64,000 bases of DNA from NCBI RefSeq assembly GCF_015773195.1, contig NZ_JADWYK010000004.1, forward strand, positions 186,001-250,000, written 5' to 3'. Shown here piece after piece: positions 17,601 to 27,546 of this stretch. Positions within the stretch are counted from its first letter, which is position 1; every line of letters begins with the position of its first letter. This stretch comes from Hymenobacter guriensis. GTDB lineage: Bacteria; Bacteroidota; Bacteroidia; Cytophagales; Hymenobacteraceae. Under the pieces are notes generated by a model. That model ran no database searches, had not been told where the DNA came from, and saw nothing but the letters and a program-made list of their open reading frames with translations. The position numbers were made by a program, and so were the translations under genes.

Positions 17601-17652
17601 TAAGCAAACAACCAGCTGCCGTAGACGCCTACGGCAGCTGGTTGTTTGCTTA
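17601..17652. terminator. 24-bp perfect hairpin overlapping the susD stop codon
   Basis: A perfect 24-bp stem closes an ACGC loop. Its outer end includes the TAA stop of susD (17650-17652, minus strand). The sequence beyond the stem on the minus strand is CCCTTTTCC, a weak U-tract, so it may terminate only partly and let some transcription pass into the GH43 gene. Confidence 0.75.
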
Positions 17653-19215
17653 ATTCCAGCCTGGGTTTTGGGTCAGATTGGCAATATCCACATCGTTGCG
17701 TGGAATGGGCAGGTACTTGGACTTCCCTAGCTCAAAGTTGTTGAAGTCAGGGTCACGCCCTTTCAGCTGGTCGATGCCCGCTTGGTTGTCGAGCAACCCC
17801 CAACGGCGCAGATCGTGCCAGCGCCAGGTTTCACCGGCCAATTCCGTCACTCGCTCATGCATAAGCTGAGTACGCAGGGTGCCTTGGTCCAGGCTACCCA
17901 GATCGGCCAAGCCAACGCGGCGGCGAACTTGGTTGATGAGCGGAATGGCTTCGCCCGATTTGCCTTGCTCGTTCAGGCACTCAGCTTGGGAAAGCAGCAC
18001 ATCCGAATAGCGGATAACCCGGTGGTTGATGGGCGAATAATAACCCTCCACGTTTTTCCAATAGTCATTTTCGTACTTGCGCCAGTACACGCGGTTGCGG
18101 TTGAAGGCGTCGCCTGCGAAACGCTGGTCGAGCGTGATGTTGTCGTAGGCTTTGTTGTCCTGGTCTACCGGGTCGGTAGCGTCGTTGGGGTAACCGGCGC
18201 GGTTACGGCTGAAGAAGAGTGTAGCGGACAGCCGGGGGTCTTTCTTGCCGGCCGTAGTTTTCTCTTTCAGGAATTCATCAATCAGCCAGGCACGGGCTTC
18301 GCCGTCGGTCCAGCCTTTACCGGGCAGGCCAAAGAACTGCGCCCGTTGGCTGGCCTCCGAAGCGCCGGCGTAGTCGTCGTCGCGGTCGGCGCTGTATTCG
18401 GCCGTAAACTGCACCTCAAACACCGATTCCGAGTTGTTTTCCCGGTCGTGGCGGAAGTTGTCCCGATAGTCGCTGGTTAACGAGTACTTGCCCGAGCTGA
18501 TTACTTCCGCGAACTGCGTGCTGGCCTCAGCCCACTTAAGCTGTTGCATGAAAGCTTTACCTAGCAAGGCCGTAGCAGCTCCTTTCGTAGCCCGTCCCAG
18601 GTCGTTACCAGGGTAGGTATCAGGCAATCCGGCCTTGGCAGCCTGTAGGTCCTGCACGATAAAGTCCCATACTTCCTGCTCCGAGGCAGCCTGCGGGGGC
18701 CGGTACTCGGCCGTAGAGGGCTCGGTGGCCAGCACGGGCCGCCCGTACAGCGACACCAGGTTGAAGTAATGCAGGGCCCGCAGAAAGCGGGCTTCGGCCA
18801 GCATCTGCGTTTTCAGGTTGGCGTCCATATTGATGCTGGGCACGTAAGCCAGCACCTGGTTGCAGCGGTTGATACCCACGTAATGGTTACCCCAGGTAAC
18901 GGCATTTACCTCGAAGTTGTAGTCGGTAAGGCCAAACTTGGTAAAGCTCTGCAGCTCAGGCCAGGGGCTGCTGGAAAAGCCTTCGTCGGAGCGCAGATCG
19001 TAGTCGAAGTACAGCCAGCGGCGGTAGGTACCCAGCAGCTGCAGGCCGCTGTAAGCCGCCAAGACGCCTTTGTTGGCATCCTGACTGTTTTGCCAAAAGG
19101 TTTCGGCCGTGGGTAGGTTAGGGTTAGGCTGGTTGAGCAGGTCTTTTTCGCAGCCCGTGGTGAGCAGCAAGGAGCCAGACAAGAGTGTCAGCAGCCGTTT
19201 TTTATAGATGTTCAT
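17650..19215 (-). CDS. susD: SusD/RagB-family glycan-binding lipoprotein
   Basis: A surface lipoprotein that caps the SusC channel and hands over oligosaccharides. Features are the lipobox LLTTGC, the N-terminal ANKGVLAAYSGLQLLGTYRRW helix region, and the C-terminal RagB/SusD region including AGETWRWHDLRRWG, which is typical of the family, and a short IPRNDVDIANLTQNPGWN tail. The ATG at 19215 gives 521 residues and a signal peptide at once; a start five codons earlier is possible. It follows susC by 30 bases on the same strand, the universal susC-susD order. Confidence 0.95.
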   Translation of the reverse strand: MNIYKKRLLTLLSGSLLLTTGCEKDLLNQPNPNLPTAETFWQNSQDANKGVLAAYSGLQLLGTYRRWLYFDYDLRSDEGFSSSPWPELQSFTKFGLTDYNFEVNAVTWGNHYVGINRCNQVLAYVPSINMDANLKTQMLAEARFLRALHYFNLVSLYGRPVLATEPSTAEYRPPQAASEQEVWDFIVQDLQAAKAGLPDTYPGNDLGRATKGAATALLGKAFMQQLKWAEASTQFAEVISSGKYSLTSDYRDNFRHDRENNSESVFEVQFTAEYSADRDDDYAGASEASQRAQFFGLPGKGWTDGEARAWLIDEFLKEKTTAGKKDPRLSATLFFSRNRAGYPNDATDPVDQDNKAYDNITLDQRFAGDAFNRNRVYWRKYENDYWKNVEGYYSPINHRVIRYSDVLLSQAECLNEQGKSGEAIPLINQVRRRVGLADLGSLDQGTLRTQLMHERVTELAGETWRWHDLRRWGLLDNQAGIDQLKGRDPDFNNFELGKSKYLPIPRNDVDIANLTQNPGWN

Positions 19216-19245
19216 ATGGAGAATCAGCAAGAAGTGGGTGGGAAA

Positions 19246-22200
19246 TTAGAAGCCAACCTGCAGGCCGCCCGTGATGGTACGCACGTTGGGGTAGTTGCCA
19301 TCATCAACGCCGCGCGCCAATCCACCAGCTCCTACAATTTCGGGGTCATAGCCCGTGTAGTCGGTGACGGTGAACAGGTTGGCGGCGGTAATGGTAAACC
19401 GTACGCTGCCAACGCCCGCCAGCTTTTCGGTGATAGTCTTCGGCAGGGAGTAGCCCACTTGCAGGTTTTTCAAACGCAGGTATGCGCCGTTTTCCAGCCA
19501 GCGGTCTGAGGTCATCAGCGCATTAGTATTAGTAGGGCTGGCCAGCAGCGGACGCGGCGTAGTGGTAGATGGGTTGGTAGGCGTCCAGGGACGGATATCC
19601 GCGCGGAAGTTGCCGTTGTCGTCCATACGGTCGGTCCAGAAGCGGGTCACGTTGAAGATATCGTTGCCTGATACCCCCTGGAACAGTGCCGACAGGTCGA
19701 AGCCCTTGTAGCCCACATTAAGGTTTAAGCCATACTGAATTTTAGGGAAAGCCGTGTCGATGAAGCGCCGATCGAGGTCGGAAATAATTCCGTCGTTGTT
19801 CAGGTCCTCGTATTTCACGTCGCCGGGCTTGGCATCAGGCTGCTTGCCGTAGGCATCAATTTCTTCCTGGGTCTGGAAGATGCCCACCATGTGTCGCAGG
19901 TAGAAAGCGCCCACGCTGTGGCCTACCTCAGTGCGGGTAACGCCGCCCGGGCCAGACGTGTAATTCTGACCCTCGAAAGCCAGTTTGGTCACGCGGTTGC
20001 GCAGCGTTGTCAGGTTGGCATTTACGCCGTAGGTGAAGTCGCCAGTGGTATTCTGGAAACCGGCCTGAAACTCGAAGCCGCGGTTTTCCAGCTCCCCCAG
20101 GTTTGTGAATGGCGTGCCACCCACGTTGCCTTCGTAGAGGGGAATAGCGGGGTTTACGAGGGCGTCCGTCGTGCGTGAAATGTAGTAGTCAGCCCCGAGG
20201 GTCAGGCGGTTATCCAGGAAGCCCGCATCAAAACCGACATTGAGGGTGTTGCGCTTTTCCCACCGCAGATTGTTGCTGGAAAGCTGATTCTGGATAGATC
20301 CGTTCTGCACCGGCTGCGTACCACCTCCCCCAAGCGGATAGTTTACGTTCGGGTTCAGAATACGCTGGTACAAGTATTCCTGCAGGTTGTCGTTGCCTAG
20401 CTGGCCGTAGCTGGCTCGCAATTTCAGGTCGCTGAGCAAGGGAATGCTTTCAAAGAAAGCTTCTTTGCTGATGCGCCAGCCCAGCGAAAAAGCCGAGAAG
20501 GTACCCCACTTGTTTACCGGGTCTACCAACGATGAACCATCACGGCGCACAGCTGCCGTTACTAAGTAACGGTCATCAAAATCGTAGGCCAGTTGGCCCA
20601 GGTAGGAGCGCTTCGCCCACTTGCGGGTTTCTCCCCCTACGCTGGCAGCGCCAGTAGCTGCCCCGAAAGCCCAATAGTAGGTAGGACCCACACCGAAGCC
20701 CTGCGCATCAGCAACAGTATTACGAATCGTATTTTTCTGTTCCGTGTAGCCGGCTACGGCATTCACATTATGCTTACCAAAGGTGCGTTGAAAGTTCAGC
20801 GTATTTTCTGCTAGCAGAAATACCCGCTCGCCCCGGCTTTCAAAGAGTTGCGAGGGACGCGTAGGCTCATTCATGCGAAGGCCCGCTGCCTGGCCGTTTT
20901 TACTTTCTGTACGGTCCAAGAATCCTACATACTCCATGCCCAGGTTCAGGCGATACGTCAGAAAGTCAAATAGCTTGATTTCCGGCGCCAGCGAGCCAAT
21001 CAGGCGGTTCTCCAGGTTGGTATTATTATACACATCCTGCAGGCCCACCGGGTTGGTACCGAAGGTAACTTGGTTCGGGTTGCCAAAACCGTAGCCGCTT
21101 ACGGTGGTACGGTCATGTACCGGAATGATCGGCAACATCCGCAATACATCGATGAAAGGAATGCCGTTCACCCGTGTCGTCATGGCCCGCGAGAGTTGCG
21201 CCGACTGCTCAATGCGGAAGCGCCCCCGGTTGGCCCCGGTGTTTACCCGCACGTTGTAGCGCTCAAACTTGGGGCCGATAATGGTGCCTTGCTGGTCGAA
21301 ATAGCCCACCGATACGTTGTAGTTGGCCGATTCGCTGGCTCCGCTTAAGCCTACGTTGTAGCTCTGTACCCGGCCACGCTGAATCAGAGAATCCTGCCAG
21401 TTGGTATTGATGGCCGGCGGGTTGGCTGCCCCGCTATATATTTCACCCTGCTTGCCCGCATTAATGTACATCTGACGCGTGATATCAGCCCACTGCTCAG
21501 TACCGGCCAACTCATAGGTACGCGTGATATTCTGCACCCCGTAGTAGCTATTGAAGTTGAAGGCGGGCTTGCCCAGCTTGCCGCGGCGGGTACTCACGAT
21601 GATAACCCCGTTGGCCCCGCGGGAGCCATAAGGAGCCAGCGAAGCCGCATCCTTCAAAATAGTAGACGACTCAATGTCGCTGGGGCTGATGTCGCGGATA
21701 TCATTCGTCCACACCCCATCTACGATATAGAGGGGCGAGCTGCCCGCCTGGATACTGCCTATACCGCGAATATTCACCACGGGGTTCTGTCCCGGCGCAC
21801 CGGAGTTAACTACTTGTACGCCGGCTACGCGGCCCTGCAAAGCTTCCGTCACGGATGCTACGGGGGCCCGCCGGATCTGCTCCTGGCTTACCTGCGTGAC
21901 GGAGCCCGTTACCTGCTCAGCAGGCAAGCGAAGATACCCCACTACTACCACGTCGTTCAGCAGCTTGGTGTCCTGCGCCAGCGTGATGTTGACGGAGGTA
22001 CGGCCGCTTACGGCCGCTTCCTGGGTGGTGTAGCCCACAAAGGAGAAAATCAGCGTGGCGTTGTCGGCCACGCTCAGCGAGTAGTTGCCGTCGGTGTCCG
22101 TCTGTGTGCCGTTGGTAGTGCCCTTTTCCAGCACCGTCACCCCGGGCAGGGGCTGCCCTTTGTCGTCGAGCACGCGCCCGCTCACGGCCACCGCCACGGG

Positions 22201-22332
22201 CGAAGTGCTGGCAGGAGCGCTGCTATAGGCAGCAAAAGAGGCGGCCGCAGCCGGGTTGGGCAGGGCCAGAGGCAAACAGCACAGGAGCGCCGGAACAGTA
22301 AGCCGTGGTACCCTGAGTACAGCGTTTTTCAT
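19246..22332 (-). CDS. susC: SusC/RagA-family TonB-linked outer-membrane transporter
   Basis: A 1028-residue TonB-dependent barrel for energy-driven import of oligosaccharides with its SusD lid. After the signal peptide comes a carboxypeptidase-regulatory-like domain (VSGRVLDDKGQPLPGVTV), then the plug with the SusC signature LYIVDGV and ILKDAASLAPYGSRGANGVI, and then a long beta-barrel ending in an aromatic residue (GGLQVGF). The ATG at 22332 fits a signal peptide; the frame runs on to 22389 but would overlap the operator. Divergent from galK, with an operator palindrome 43 bases upstream of the start codon. Confidence 0.96.
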   Translation of the reverse strand: MKNAVLRVPRLTVPALLCCLPLALPNPAAAASFAAYSSAPASTSPVAVAVSGRVLDDKGQPLPGVTVLEKGTTNGTQTDTDGNYSLSVADNATLIFSFVGYTTQEAAVSGRTSVNITLAQDTKLLNDVVVVGYLRLPAEQVTGSVTQVSQEQIRRAPVASVTEALQGRVAGVQVVNSGAPGQNPVVNIRGIGSIQAGSSPLYIVDGVWTNDIRDISPSDIESSTILKDAASLAPYGSRGANGVIIVSTRRGKLGKPAFNFNSYYGVQNITRTYELAGTEQWADITRQMYINAGKQGEIYSGAANPPAINTNWQDSLIQRGRVQSYNVGLSGASESANYNVSVGYFDQQGTIIGPKFERYNVRVNTGANRGRFRIEQSAQLSRAMTTRVNGIPFIDVLRMLPIIPVHDRTTVSGYGFGNPNQVTFGTNPVGLQDVYNNTNLENRLIGSLAPEIKLFDFLTYRLNLGMEYVGFLDRTESKNGQAAGLRMNEPTRPSQLFESRGERVFLLAENTLNFQRTFGKHNVNAVAGYTEQKNTIRNTVADAQGFGVGPTYYWAFGAATGAASVGGETRKWAKRSYLGQLAYDFDDRYLVTAAVRRDGSSLVDPVNKWGTFSAFSLGWRISKEAFFESIPLLSDLKLRASYGQLGNDNLQEYLYQRILNPNVNYPLGGGGTQPVQNGSIQNQLSSNNLRWEKRNTLNVGFDAGFLDNRLTLGADYYISRTTDALVNPAIPLYEGNVGGTPFTNLGELENRGFEFQAGFQNTTGDFTYGVNANLTTLRNRVTKLAFEGQNYTSGPGGVTRTEVGHSVGAFYLRHMVGIFQTQEEIDAYGKQPDAKPGDVKYEDLNNDGIISDLDRRFIDTAFPKIQYGLNLNVGYKGFDLSALFQGVSGNDIFNVTRFWTDRMDDNGNFRADIRPWTPTNPSTTTPRPLLASPTNTNALMTSDRWLENGAYLRLKNLQVGYSLPKTITEKLAGVGSVRFTITAANLFTVTDYTGYDPEIVGAGGLARGVDDGNYPNVRTITGGLQVGF

Positions 22333-22373
22333 AAAAGGGGGAATTGATGGAAGGGACCGTGGAAACGCAGGCC

Positions 22374-22389
22374 GTGCAAACGTTTGCAC
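22374..22389. promoter_or_regulatory. LacI-type operator upstream of susC
   Basis: The 16-bp perfect palindrome GTGCAAACGTTTGCAC. LacI/GalR-family operators are palindromes with a central CG, and the same core appears at two other gene starts in this locus. It sits just upstream of the susC start codon, so binding of the repressor encoded at 32437 would block or regulate the susCD transcript. Confidence 0.8.
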
Positions 22390-22659
22390 GTGGGTGGCAA
22401 AAAAAGACTCACTCTTTTTGTGCTAGGCACCAGAATGAGCTAACGGGAGGTGTTGACAAATAAACCTTAAAAAAAGTCTGAATTTTCGTTTCAGGATGTA
22501 AGAATAAGGAGAGCCGATAGGAATGTCAAGTAAAAAGTTAGATTATTTTCCCAAAGGCTGACAAACAGGTGCTTTTGAGCCTACCAGCAGGCAACGCACC
22601 GAAATGGTTTTCGGCCGGCCAGAGGGAGCGAAAACGCTGCTTATGGAAAAAGTAATATA

Positions 22660-22671
22660 GCAAACGTTTGC
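22660..22671. promoter_or_regulatory. LacI-type operator upstream of galK
   Basis: The palindrome GCAAACGTTTGC, identical in core to the susC operator, lies 90 bases before the galK ATG and ends 9 bases before a TAGTTTTG sequence that matches the Bacteroidota -7 element. The position suggests direct control of galK-galT by the locus LacI regulator. Confidence 0.78.
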
Positions 22672-22680
22672 GCATAGATA

Positions 22681-22688
22681 TAGTTTTG
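22681..22688 (+). promoter_or_regulatory. Candidate -7 promoter element for galKT
   Basis: TAGTTTTG matches the TAnnTTTG consensus of the Bacteroidota primary sigma factor. It lies 73 bases upstream of the galK ATG and right after an operator. No well-spaced TTTG -33 element is evident, other than the TTTG inside the operator, which is closer than usual. Confidence 0.4.
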
Positions 22689-22761
22689 AGTTCCTTCGTA
22701 TCAGTATTCCGGCGCCGGTGCTTTTGCCTGCCGCCCTTTCCTGCCTTTTGCCACCTCCCAT

Positions 22762-23928
22762 ATGCTGTCTTCTGCTATAGCATCTTTTTTTCAGCAGCGG
22801 TTTGCTGCCACCCCGCTGCTGGTACGGGCGCCGGGCCGCGTCAACCTGATCGGCGAGCATACCGACTATAACGCGGGCTTTGTGCTGCCCGCCGCCATCG
22901 ACAAGGAAATCTACTTTGCGGTTGCCCTCAACGGCACCAGCACCATCCGGCTGCATTCCTTCGACCTGGGTGAGGACCACGAAGTGGCCCTGGCCGACGT
23001 AGCCCCGAGCAGCACGCTGTGGGCCAACTACCTGCTGGGCGTGGTGGCCCAGTTCCAGAAGCGCGAGCTGCCGGTGCAGGGCTTCGACTGCGTGTTCGGC
23101 GGCACCATACCCATGGGCGCGGGCATGTCGTCGTCGGCGGCGGTGGAGTGCGGGCTGGCGTTTGCCCTCGATACCCTGCTACATACCCGCCTCGACCGAA
23201 TGGAGCTGGCCCGCATCAGCCAGAAAGCCGAGCACGAGTATGCCGGTGTGCAGTGCGGTATCATGGACCAGTTTGCCAGCCTGTTTGGCCAGGCCGGTCA
23301 CGTAGTACGCCTCGACTGCCGCTCCCTGGAGTATGCCTACTTTCCCTTCGATGCCAACGCCTACCATCTGGTGCTCTGCAACTCCGGCGTGAAGCACTCG
23401 TTGGCCAGCTCCGAGTACAACACGCGCCGCCAGGAGTGCGAGCGAGGCGTGGCCGTACTGCAGCAATATTATCCGGAGGTAGCCTCCCTGCGCGACGCCA
23501 CGTTGGAACAACTCGAAAAGCATCAAGCGGAGTTGGGTGAGGTAGTATACCGACGCTGCCGCTACGTGGTGGAGGAAAACCTGCGCGTAGAGCAAGCTTG
23601 CCAGCACCTGCTGGCGCACGACCTGCCAGCTTTCGGCCAGGATATGTATGGTTCCCACGCCGGCCTGCGCGACCAGTATGAAGTGAGCTGTCCGGAGCTG
23701 GATATCCTGGTAGAGCTGGCCCGCCCCCTGCCCGGGGTAGTGGGCGCCCGCATGATGGGCGGCGGCTTCGGCGGCTGCACCATCAACCTGGTGGAAGCCA
23801 GTGCGGTGGAGAGCTTTGTGACGGCCATGAAGCGGGCCTACGAAAAGCAAACGGGTATTGCCCTGGAAACGTACCAGACAACAATTGTTGACGGTGTAGG
23901 CATGCTGGCCCCAGTTGCTGTTTCCTAA
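22762..23928 (+). CDS. galK: Galactokinase
   Basis: Phosphorylates galactose to galactose-1-phosphate, the first Leloir step. All GHMP-kinase landmarks are present: the galactokinase signature [13 protein letters not shown] (about residues 24-36), the phosphate loop [13 protein letters not shown] (about residues 116-128), and the C-terminal [17 protein letters not shown]. At 388 residues it is full length. The ATG at 22762 directly precedes a normal N-terminus. It is followed after 20 bases by galT, with an operator upstream. Confidence 0.97.
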   Translation: MLSSAIASFFQQRFAATPLLVRAPGRVNLIGEHTDYNAGFVLPAAIDKEIYFAVALNGTSTIRLHSFDLGEDHEVALADVAPSSTLWANYLLGVVAQFQKRELPVQGFDCVFGGTIPMGAGMSSSAAVECGLAFALDTLLHTRLDRMELARISQKAEHEYAGVQCGIMDQFASLFGQAGHVVRLDCRSLEYAYFPFDANAYHLVLCNSGVKHSLASSEYNTRRQECERGVAVLQQYYPEVASLRDATLEQLEKHQAELGEVVYRRCRYVVEENLRVEQACQHLLAHDLPAFGQDMYGSHAGLRDQYEVSCPELDILVELARPLPGVVGARMMGGGFGGCTINLVEASAVESFVTAMKRAYEKQTGIALETYQTTIVDGVGMLAPVAVS

Positions 23929-23948
23929 GTTTCACCACTCCTTCCTTT

Positions 23949-25013
23949 ATGGCTGAGTTTGATATTACTGAACACCCCCACCGCCGATACAACGCCCTCA
24001 CGGGGGAGTGGCTGCTGGTGTCGCCGCACCGCTCCAAGCGTCCCTGGCAGGGGCAGCAGGAAACCACCGAGGCGGAGCAGCGCCCCGCCTACGACCCCAC
24101 CTGCTACCTCTGCCCCGGCAACACCCGCGCCGGCGGTGCCGTGAACCCGCCTTACACGGGCACGTTCGTGTTCGACAACGACTTTGCCGCTCTCACCGCC
24201 GATGCACCCGTGGGCTCGGTGAACGTAGGCGGACTGTTGCGAGCCGAAGCCGAGTCGGGCGTAGGGCGCGTCATCTGCTTTTCACCCCGCCACGACCTGA
24301 CTTTGCCCGAAATGGACGTAGCCGCCATCCGGGGCGTGGTGGACGTATGGGTGGAGCAGTTTCAGGAATTGGGCTCCCGTCCCAATATCAACTATGTGCA
24401 GATTTTCGAGAACAAGGGGCAGGTAATGGGCTGCTCGAACCCGCACCCGCACGGGCAGATCTGGGCCCAGCGCACCGTGCCCGGTGAGCCGGCTAAGGAG
24501 ACGGTGCAGCAAGCCGCTTATTTCCAGGAGCACGGCCGCAGCCTGCTCACCGACTACCTGGCGCTGGAGCTGAAAGAGCAGCAGCGGGTGGTGCTGGAAA
24601 ACGCGCATTGGGTGGCTCTGGTACCTTATTGGGCCGTGTGGCCCTTCGAGACACTGGTACTGCCGCGTCGGCACGTCACGGACATCACCCAGCTGTCGGG
24701 CGAAGAAAAAGACGCTTTTGCCAGCATTTTGCAGCAGCTCACAATTCGCTACGACAACCTGTTTCAGATTTCCTTCCCCTACTCGGCCGGGCTGCACCAG
24801 CGCCCTACCGATGGGCAGGAGCACCCGGAGTGGCATTTGCACATGCACTTCTATCCGCCCCTGCTGCGCTCGGCTACGGTGCGCAAGTTCATGGTCGGCT
24901 ACGAAATGCTCGGCGACCCGCAGCGCGACATCACCCCCGAAGCCGCGGCTCAGCGCCTTCGCGAGCTACCCGGGGTGCACTACAAGCAAGCGGCAACACC
25001 TACTCACATCTAA
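23949..25013 (+). CDS. galT: Galactose-1-phosphate uridylyltransferase
   Basis: Exchanges UMP between UDP-glucose and galactose-1-phosphate, the second Leloir step. The active-site motif [10 protein letters not shown] is at about residues 163-172 with the nucleophilic His. Zinc ligands fit CYLCPGN near residue 55, and the second half contains [15 protein letters not shown]. At 354 residues it is full length. No galE (UDP-galactose 4-epimerase) gene is in the window, so that step must be encoded elsewhere. Confidence 0.97.
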   Translation: MAEFDITEHPHRRYNALTGEWLLVSPHRSKRPWQGQQETTEAEQRPAYDPTCYLCPGNTRAGGAVNPPYTGTFVFDNDFAALTADAPVGSVNVGGLLRAEAESGVGRVICFSPRHDLTLPEMDVAAIRGVVDVWVEQFQELGSRPNINYVQIFENKGQVMGCSNPHPHGQIWAQRTVPGEPAKETVQQAAYFQEHGRSLLTDYLALELKEQQRVVLENAHWVALVPYWAVWPFETLVLPRRHVTDITQLSGEEKDAFASILQQLTIRYDNLFQISFPYSAGLHQRPTDGQEHPEWHLHMHFYPPLLRSATVRKFMVGYEMLGDPQRDITPEAAAQRLRELPGVHYKQAATPTHI

Positions 25014-25037
25014 TTAATCAAGTGAATTTTTTAAAGC

Positions 25038-25072
25038 AAAAAGGCCCTCTACTCAATGCAGCGGGCCTTTTT
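25038..25072. terminator. Bidirectional terminator between galT and GH43
   Basis: AAAAAGGCCC pairs exactly with GGGCCTTTTT around a 15-base loop. It lies between the convergent galT (stop 25013) and the GH43 gene (stop 25080) and has T-tracts for both directions. Confidence 0.85.
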
Positions 25073-25079
25073 ATTGTCG

Positions 25080-26153
25080 TTACCGTTCCCCCGAAGGCCG
25101 GGCCAGCGGCTGGCCTATTGGCACGGGGTTGCCAAAGTTGGGCGAGCCGTCGGGGTTCCAGGTGAAGGGCTGAGCGCGGGGCGTGCGGAACCGGCCGCAG
25201 CCCTGGCCGGGCTCATCGTTGGCGTGGTACAGAATCCAATCCTCCTTGCCGTCGGGTGACTTAAAGAAGGAGTTGTGGCCGGGTGCATACACCTTGTTGG
25301 CTGCGTTCTGCTGAAAAACCGGCGTTGGCGACTTGGTCCAGGATGCGGGCTGCAGTAGGTCGGCGCTGGCGGAGGCGGTGAGCATGCCTAGGGCGTAGGT
25401 ATCGGTCCAGCACCCACTGGCGGAGTAGATGAGGTAGAGCTTGCCCGCGTGGCTGAGCACCTCAGGGCCTTCGTTCACGTCCACGTGCGGCGGGTCATTG
25501 GGGTTGTTCAAGTCGCCGTTCCGCTCCCAGGAGTACTCCGGGGTCGAGACACGCACCCGTGGGCCCTCAATGGTCCAGGGGTTCTTCATGCGGGCCAGGT
25601 AGATGTCCTGGCGGCCGTTCACGTCGCCTTCCCACCCCGACCACACAAAGTATAGCTGCCCGCGGTGCTCGAACACCGAGCCGTCGATGGCCCACTTGTT
25701 GGTGGCGTCGGTTATCTGGCCTTTATCTTCCCAAGTGCCTTCCAGCGGGTCGGCAGCGCTGTTTTCGAGCACGAACAGCCGGTGGTCGGGGTTGCGGCCG
25801 GCATCGGCGGCGTAGTAGAGGTACCACTTGCCGTTGAGGCGGTGCAGCTCCGGCGCCCAGATTTCGCGGGAGTTAGGGCCGGTGGACGGCGGCGTCCACA
25901 CCACTTTGCTGGGGGCGGTTTTCAACTGGCTCAGCGAAGGCGTTTTCCAAAGGGTAATGTTGCGGCCGGTGGTGTGCGTGTAGTAGTAGTAGCCGTTGTG
26001 GTAGATGCTCCACGGGTCGGCGCCGGCGGGTAGCAGCGGGTTGGTGAAGGTGGCTTCTGCTGCGGTTGCGGCTGTGGCAGCGGGTTGCTGCGGGGCGCGG
26101 GTGCAGCTGCCCGCCAGTAGCCCCAGGAGTAGCAGCAGGGACGATGATTTCAT
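25080..26153 (-). CDS. GH43 glycoside hydrolase lipoprotein (paralogue B)
   Basis: A 357-residue family 43 hydrolase with lipobox LLAGSC. Catalytic residues are in AGADPWS (Asp base), AIDGSV (Asp) and VNEGPEV (Glu acid). It is strongly similar to the products at 16507 and 27547, with the common GHNSFFKSPDGKEDWILYHA block and the PSGE end. A one-Cys variant of the loop seen in its sisters (SASGCWTDTYALGML) is kept. It is the last of three minus-strand hydrolase genes (27547, 26258, 25080), which are loosely spaced and may have separate promoters. Confidence 0.87.
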   Translation of the reverse strand: MKSSSLLLLLGLLAGSCTRAPQQPAATAATAAEATFTNPLLPAGADPWSIYHNGYYYYTHTTGRNITLWKTPSLSQLKTAPSKVVWTPPSTGPNSREIWAPELHRLNGKWYLYYAADAGRNPDHRLFVLENSAADPLEGTWEDKGQITDATNKWAIDGSVFEHRGQLYFVWSGWEGDVNGRQDIYLARMKNPWTIEGPRVRVSTPEYSWERNGDLNNPNDPPHVDVNEGPEVLSHAGKLYLIYSASGCWTDTYALGMLTASASADLLQPASWTKSPTPVFQQNAANKVYAPGHNSFFKSPDGKEDWILYHANDEPGQGCGRFRTPRAQPFTWNPDGSPNFGNPVPIGQPLARPSGER

Positions 26154-26257
26154 AGGAGCATTTTTTCAGACGGTAGTTACCGCGCTTGCTGACGGCGGTT
26201 CCCGCAGAGGACGCAGAAGGTTGTGCGGAGGTCGTTCAACGACTTTTGCCGGGCCGT

Positions 26258-27358
26258 TTACTTGCCGTTGGTTTTGCGAATGAGGTCGGTTTCGTCCGGG
26301 TGGTAGGGCGTGCCATCTTTGCGGAATACCTCGTGGAACCACTCGCCGGGCTCCCCACCATCGGCTACCGGCACGTCCCACTGGTACTTGGTGTTGGTTT
26401 TGCCGTCCACGAGGCCCCAGTTGATGGCGCCAATGTTGTACTTCTTCAGCAGGGGCATGATGTTGACGAAACGCGAGTTGCGGGGGCGGGCCATGTACTC
26501 GGTGCAGATCATGGGGCGGCCGTGGGTCTTGAGCAGCTCAATCACCCGCTCGTGGGCCGGCACTTCGTCGTAGTTGTGATAAGTCAGTACGTCGGAGTTC
26601 AGCGCCTGAAAAGTGTTGAGCTCCTTGAAACCCCAGTTCCAGAGGCCCACGCTCAGGGGCTGGCTGGGGTTTACCTCGCGGGCCCAGGCAAAGACGTTGC
26701 GTAGCAGCGGCATCGACGAAATTCCTTTGTTGCTGTTGCCGGGCTCGTTGTACAAATCCCAGAGCAGCACGCGCTTGTCGGTGGCGAAGCTGCGCAGCAC
26801 GTCCTGCACGTAGGGTTTCAGCTTCACGAACGTGGCCGAGTCGCGGGAGGCCGGGTCGCCGGGGTCCTGTACCCAGCCGGAGTTGTGGATACCGGGCTTG
26901 GGCGCGGGCTGGGTGCCGACTTTCGCGTCTTTGTTCCAGCAGTCATCGAAAAACACCAGAATGGTCTGGATGTGGTGCTTGTCGGCAATGGCCAGGTAGT
27001 CGTTCACGCGCTTTTTGAAGCCCTGGGGGTCTTGCTGCCAGGCCAAGCTATGCAGGAACACGCGCATAGTATTGAAGCCAATGCCCTCGGCCCAGCCCAG
27101 CTCCTTATCAATGGTGGCGGGGTCGAAGGTTTCAGCTTGCCACATTTCCAGCTGGTTGATGGCCGTGCTGGGCGTGAAGTTGGCGCCTGACATCCAGGGA
27201 TGCTGACGGTACCAGGCATTGGCCCGCTCCGCCGACCAGCGCTGGTTCTGCATGGCGGCCGCCGTAGCCGCCGCGCCTTTGGTTTTGATCTTGGTTTTCT
27301 GGGCAAACGTGCTGGTGGTGGAAGTCAGCAGCAGAAGAAAGAGCAGCAGCTTTTTCAT
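26258..27358 (-). CDS. Clan GH-A glycoside hydrolase (cellulase/GH5-like), secreted
   Basis: A 366-residue (beta/alpha)8-barrel hydrolase with a cleavable signal peptide (LLLFLLLLTSTTSTFAQ). The retaining clan GH-A pattern is visible: the acid/base Glu in LWDLYNEPGN (about residue 205) and the nucleophile Glu in PMICTEYMA about 85 residues later. Such proteins are often labelled 1,4-beta-xylanase, but the subfamily cannot be settled by eye. In a galactose locus an endo-galactanase role (as in GH5_16 or GH30) is worth testing. It lies between two GH43 genes. Confidence 0.85.
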   Translation of the reverse strand: MKKLLLFLLLLTSTTSTFAQKTKIKTKGAAATAAAMQNQRWSAERANAWYRQHPWMSGANFTPSTAINQLEMWQAETFDPATIDKELGWAEGIGFNTMRVFLHSLAWQQDPQGFKKRVNDYLAIADKHHIQTILVFFDDCWNKDAKVGTQPAPKPGIHNSGWVQDPGDPASRDSATFVKLKPYVQDVLRSFATDKRVLLWDLYNEPGNSNKGISSMPLLRNVFAWAREVNPSQPLSVGLWNWGFKELNTFQALNSDVLTYHNYDEVPAHERVIELLKTHGRPMICTEYMARPRNSRFVNIMPLLKKYNIGAINWGLVDGKTNTKYQWDVPVADGGEPGEWFHEVFRKDGTPYHPDETDLIRKTNGK

Positions 27359-27414
27359 GAAAGGGGAAATGGTAAGAAGAAGGTAAATCGAAAGAAATAG
27401 TCCCTTGCCTATGG

Positions 27415-27530
27415 AACATCATGCTTCATCTGGCGTCCGCTTGTCGAAGCATCTCTACTCCTGGCTAATCAAACAGCACTACAACGAAGCGGCAGAGATG
27501 CTTCGACAAGCTCAGCATGACGTTTTTAGA
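27415..27530. repeat. Palindromic interspersed repeat, copy A
   Basis: GCTTGTCGAAGCATCTCT (27439-27456) is perfectly complementary to 27494-27511, with a further CAGCATGACG arm outside. The loop CTGGCTAATCA...GCACTACAACGAAGCGG is shared with copy B at 37246. The 188-base gap between the GH-A and GH43 genes holds nothing else. Confidence 0.75.
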
Positions 27531-27546
27531 GTTGCACGTTCATTGA

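Noticed and set aside
27302..27316. GCAAACGTGCTGG as a further operator in the GH-A gene
   Set aside because: Only one half of the palindrome is present and it lies inside the signal-peptide coding region.
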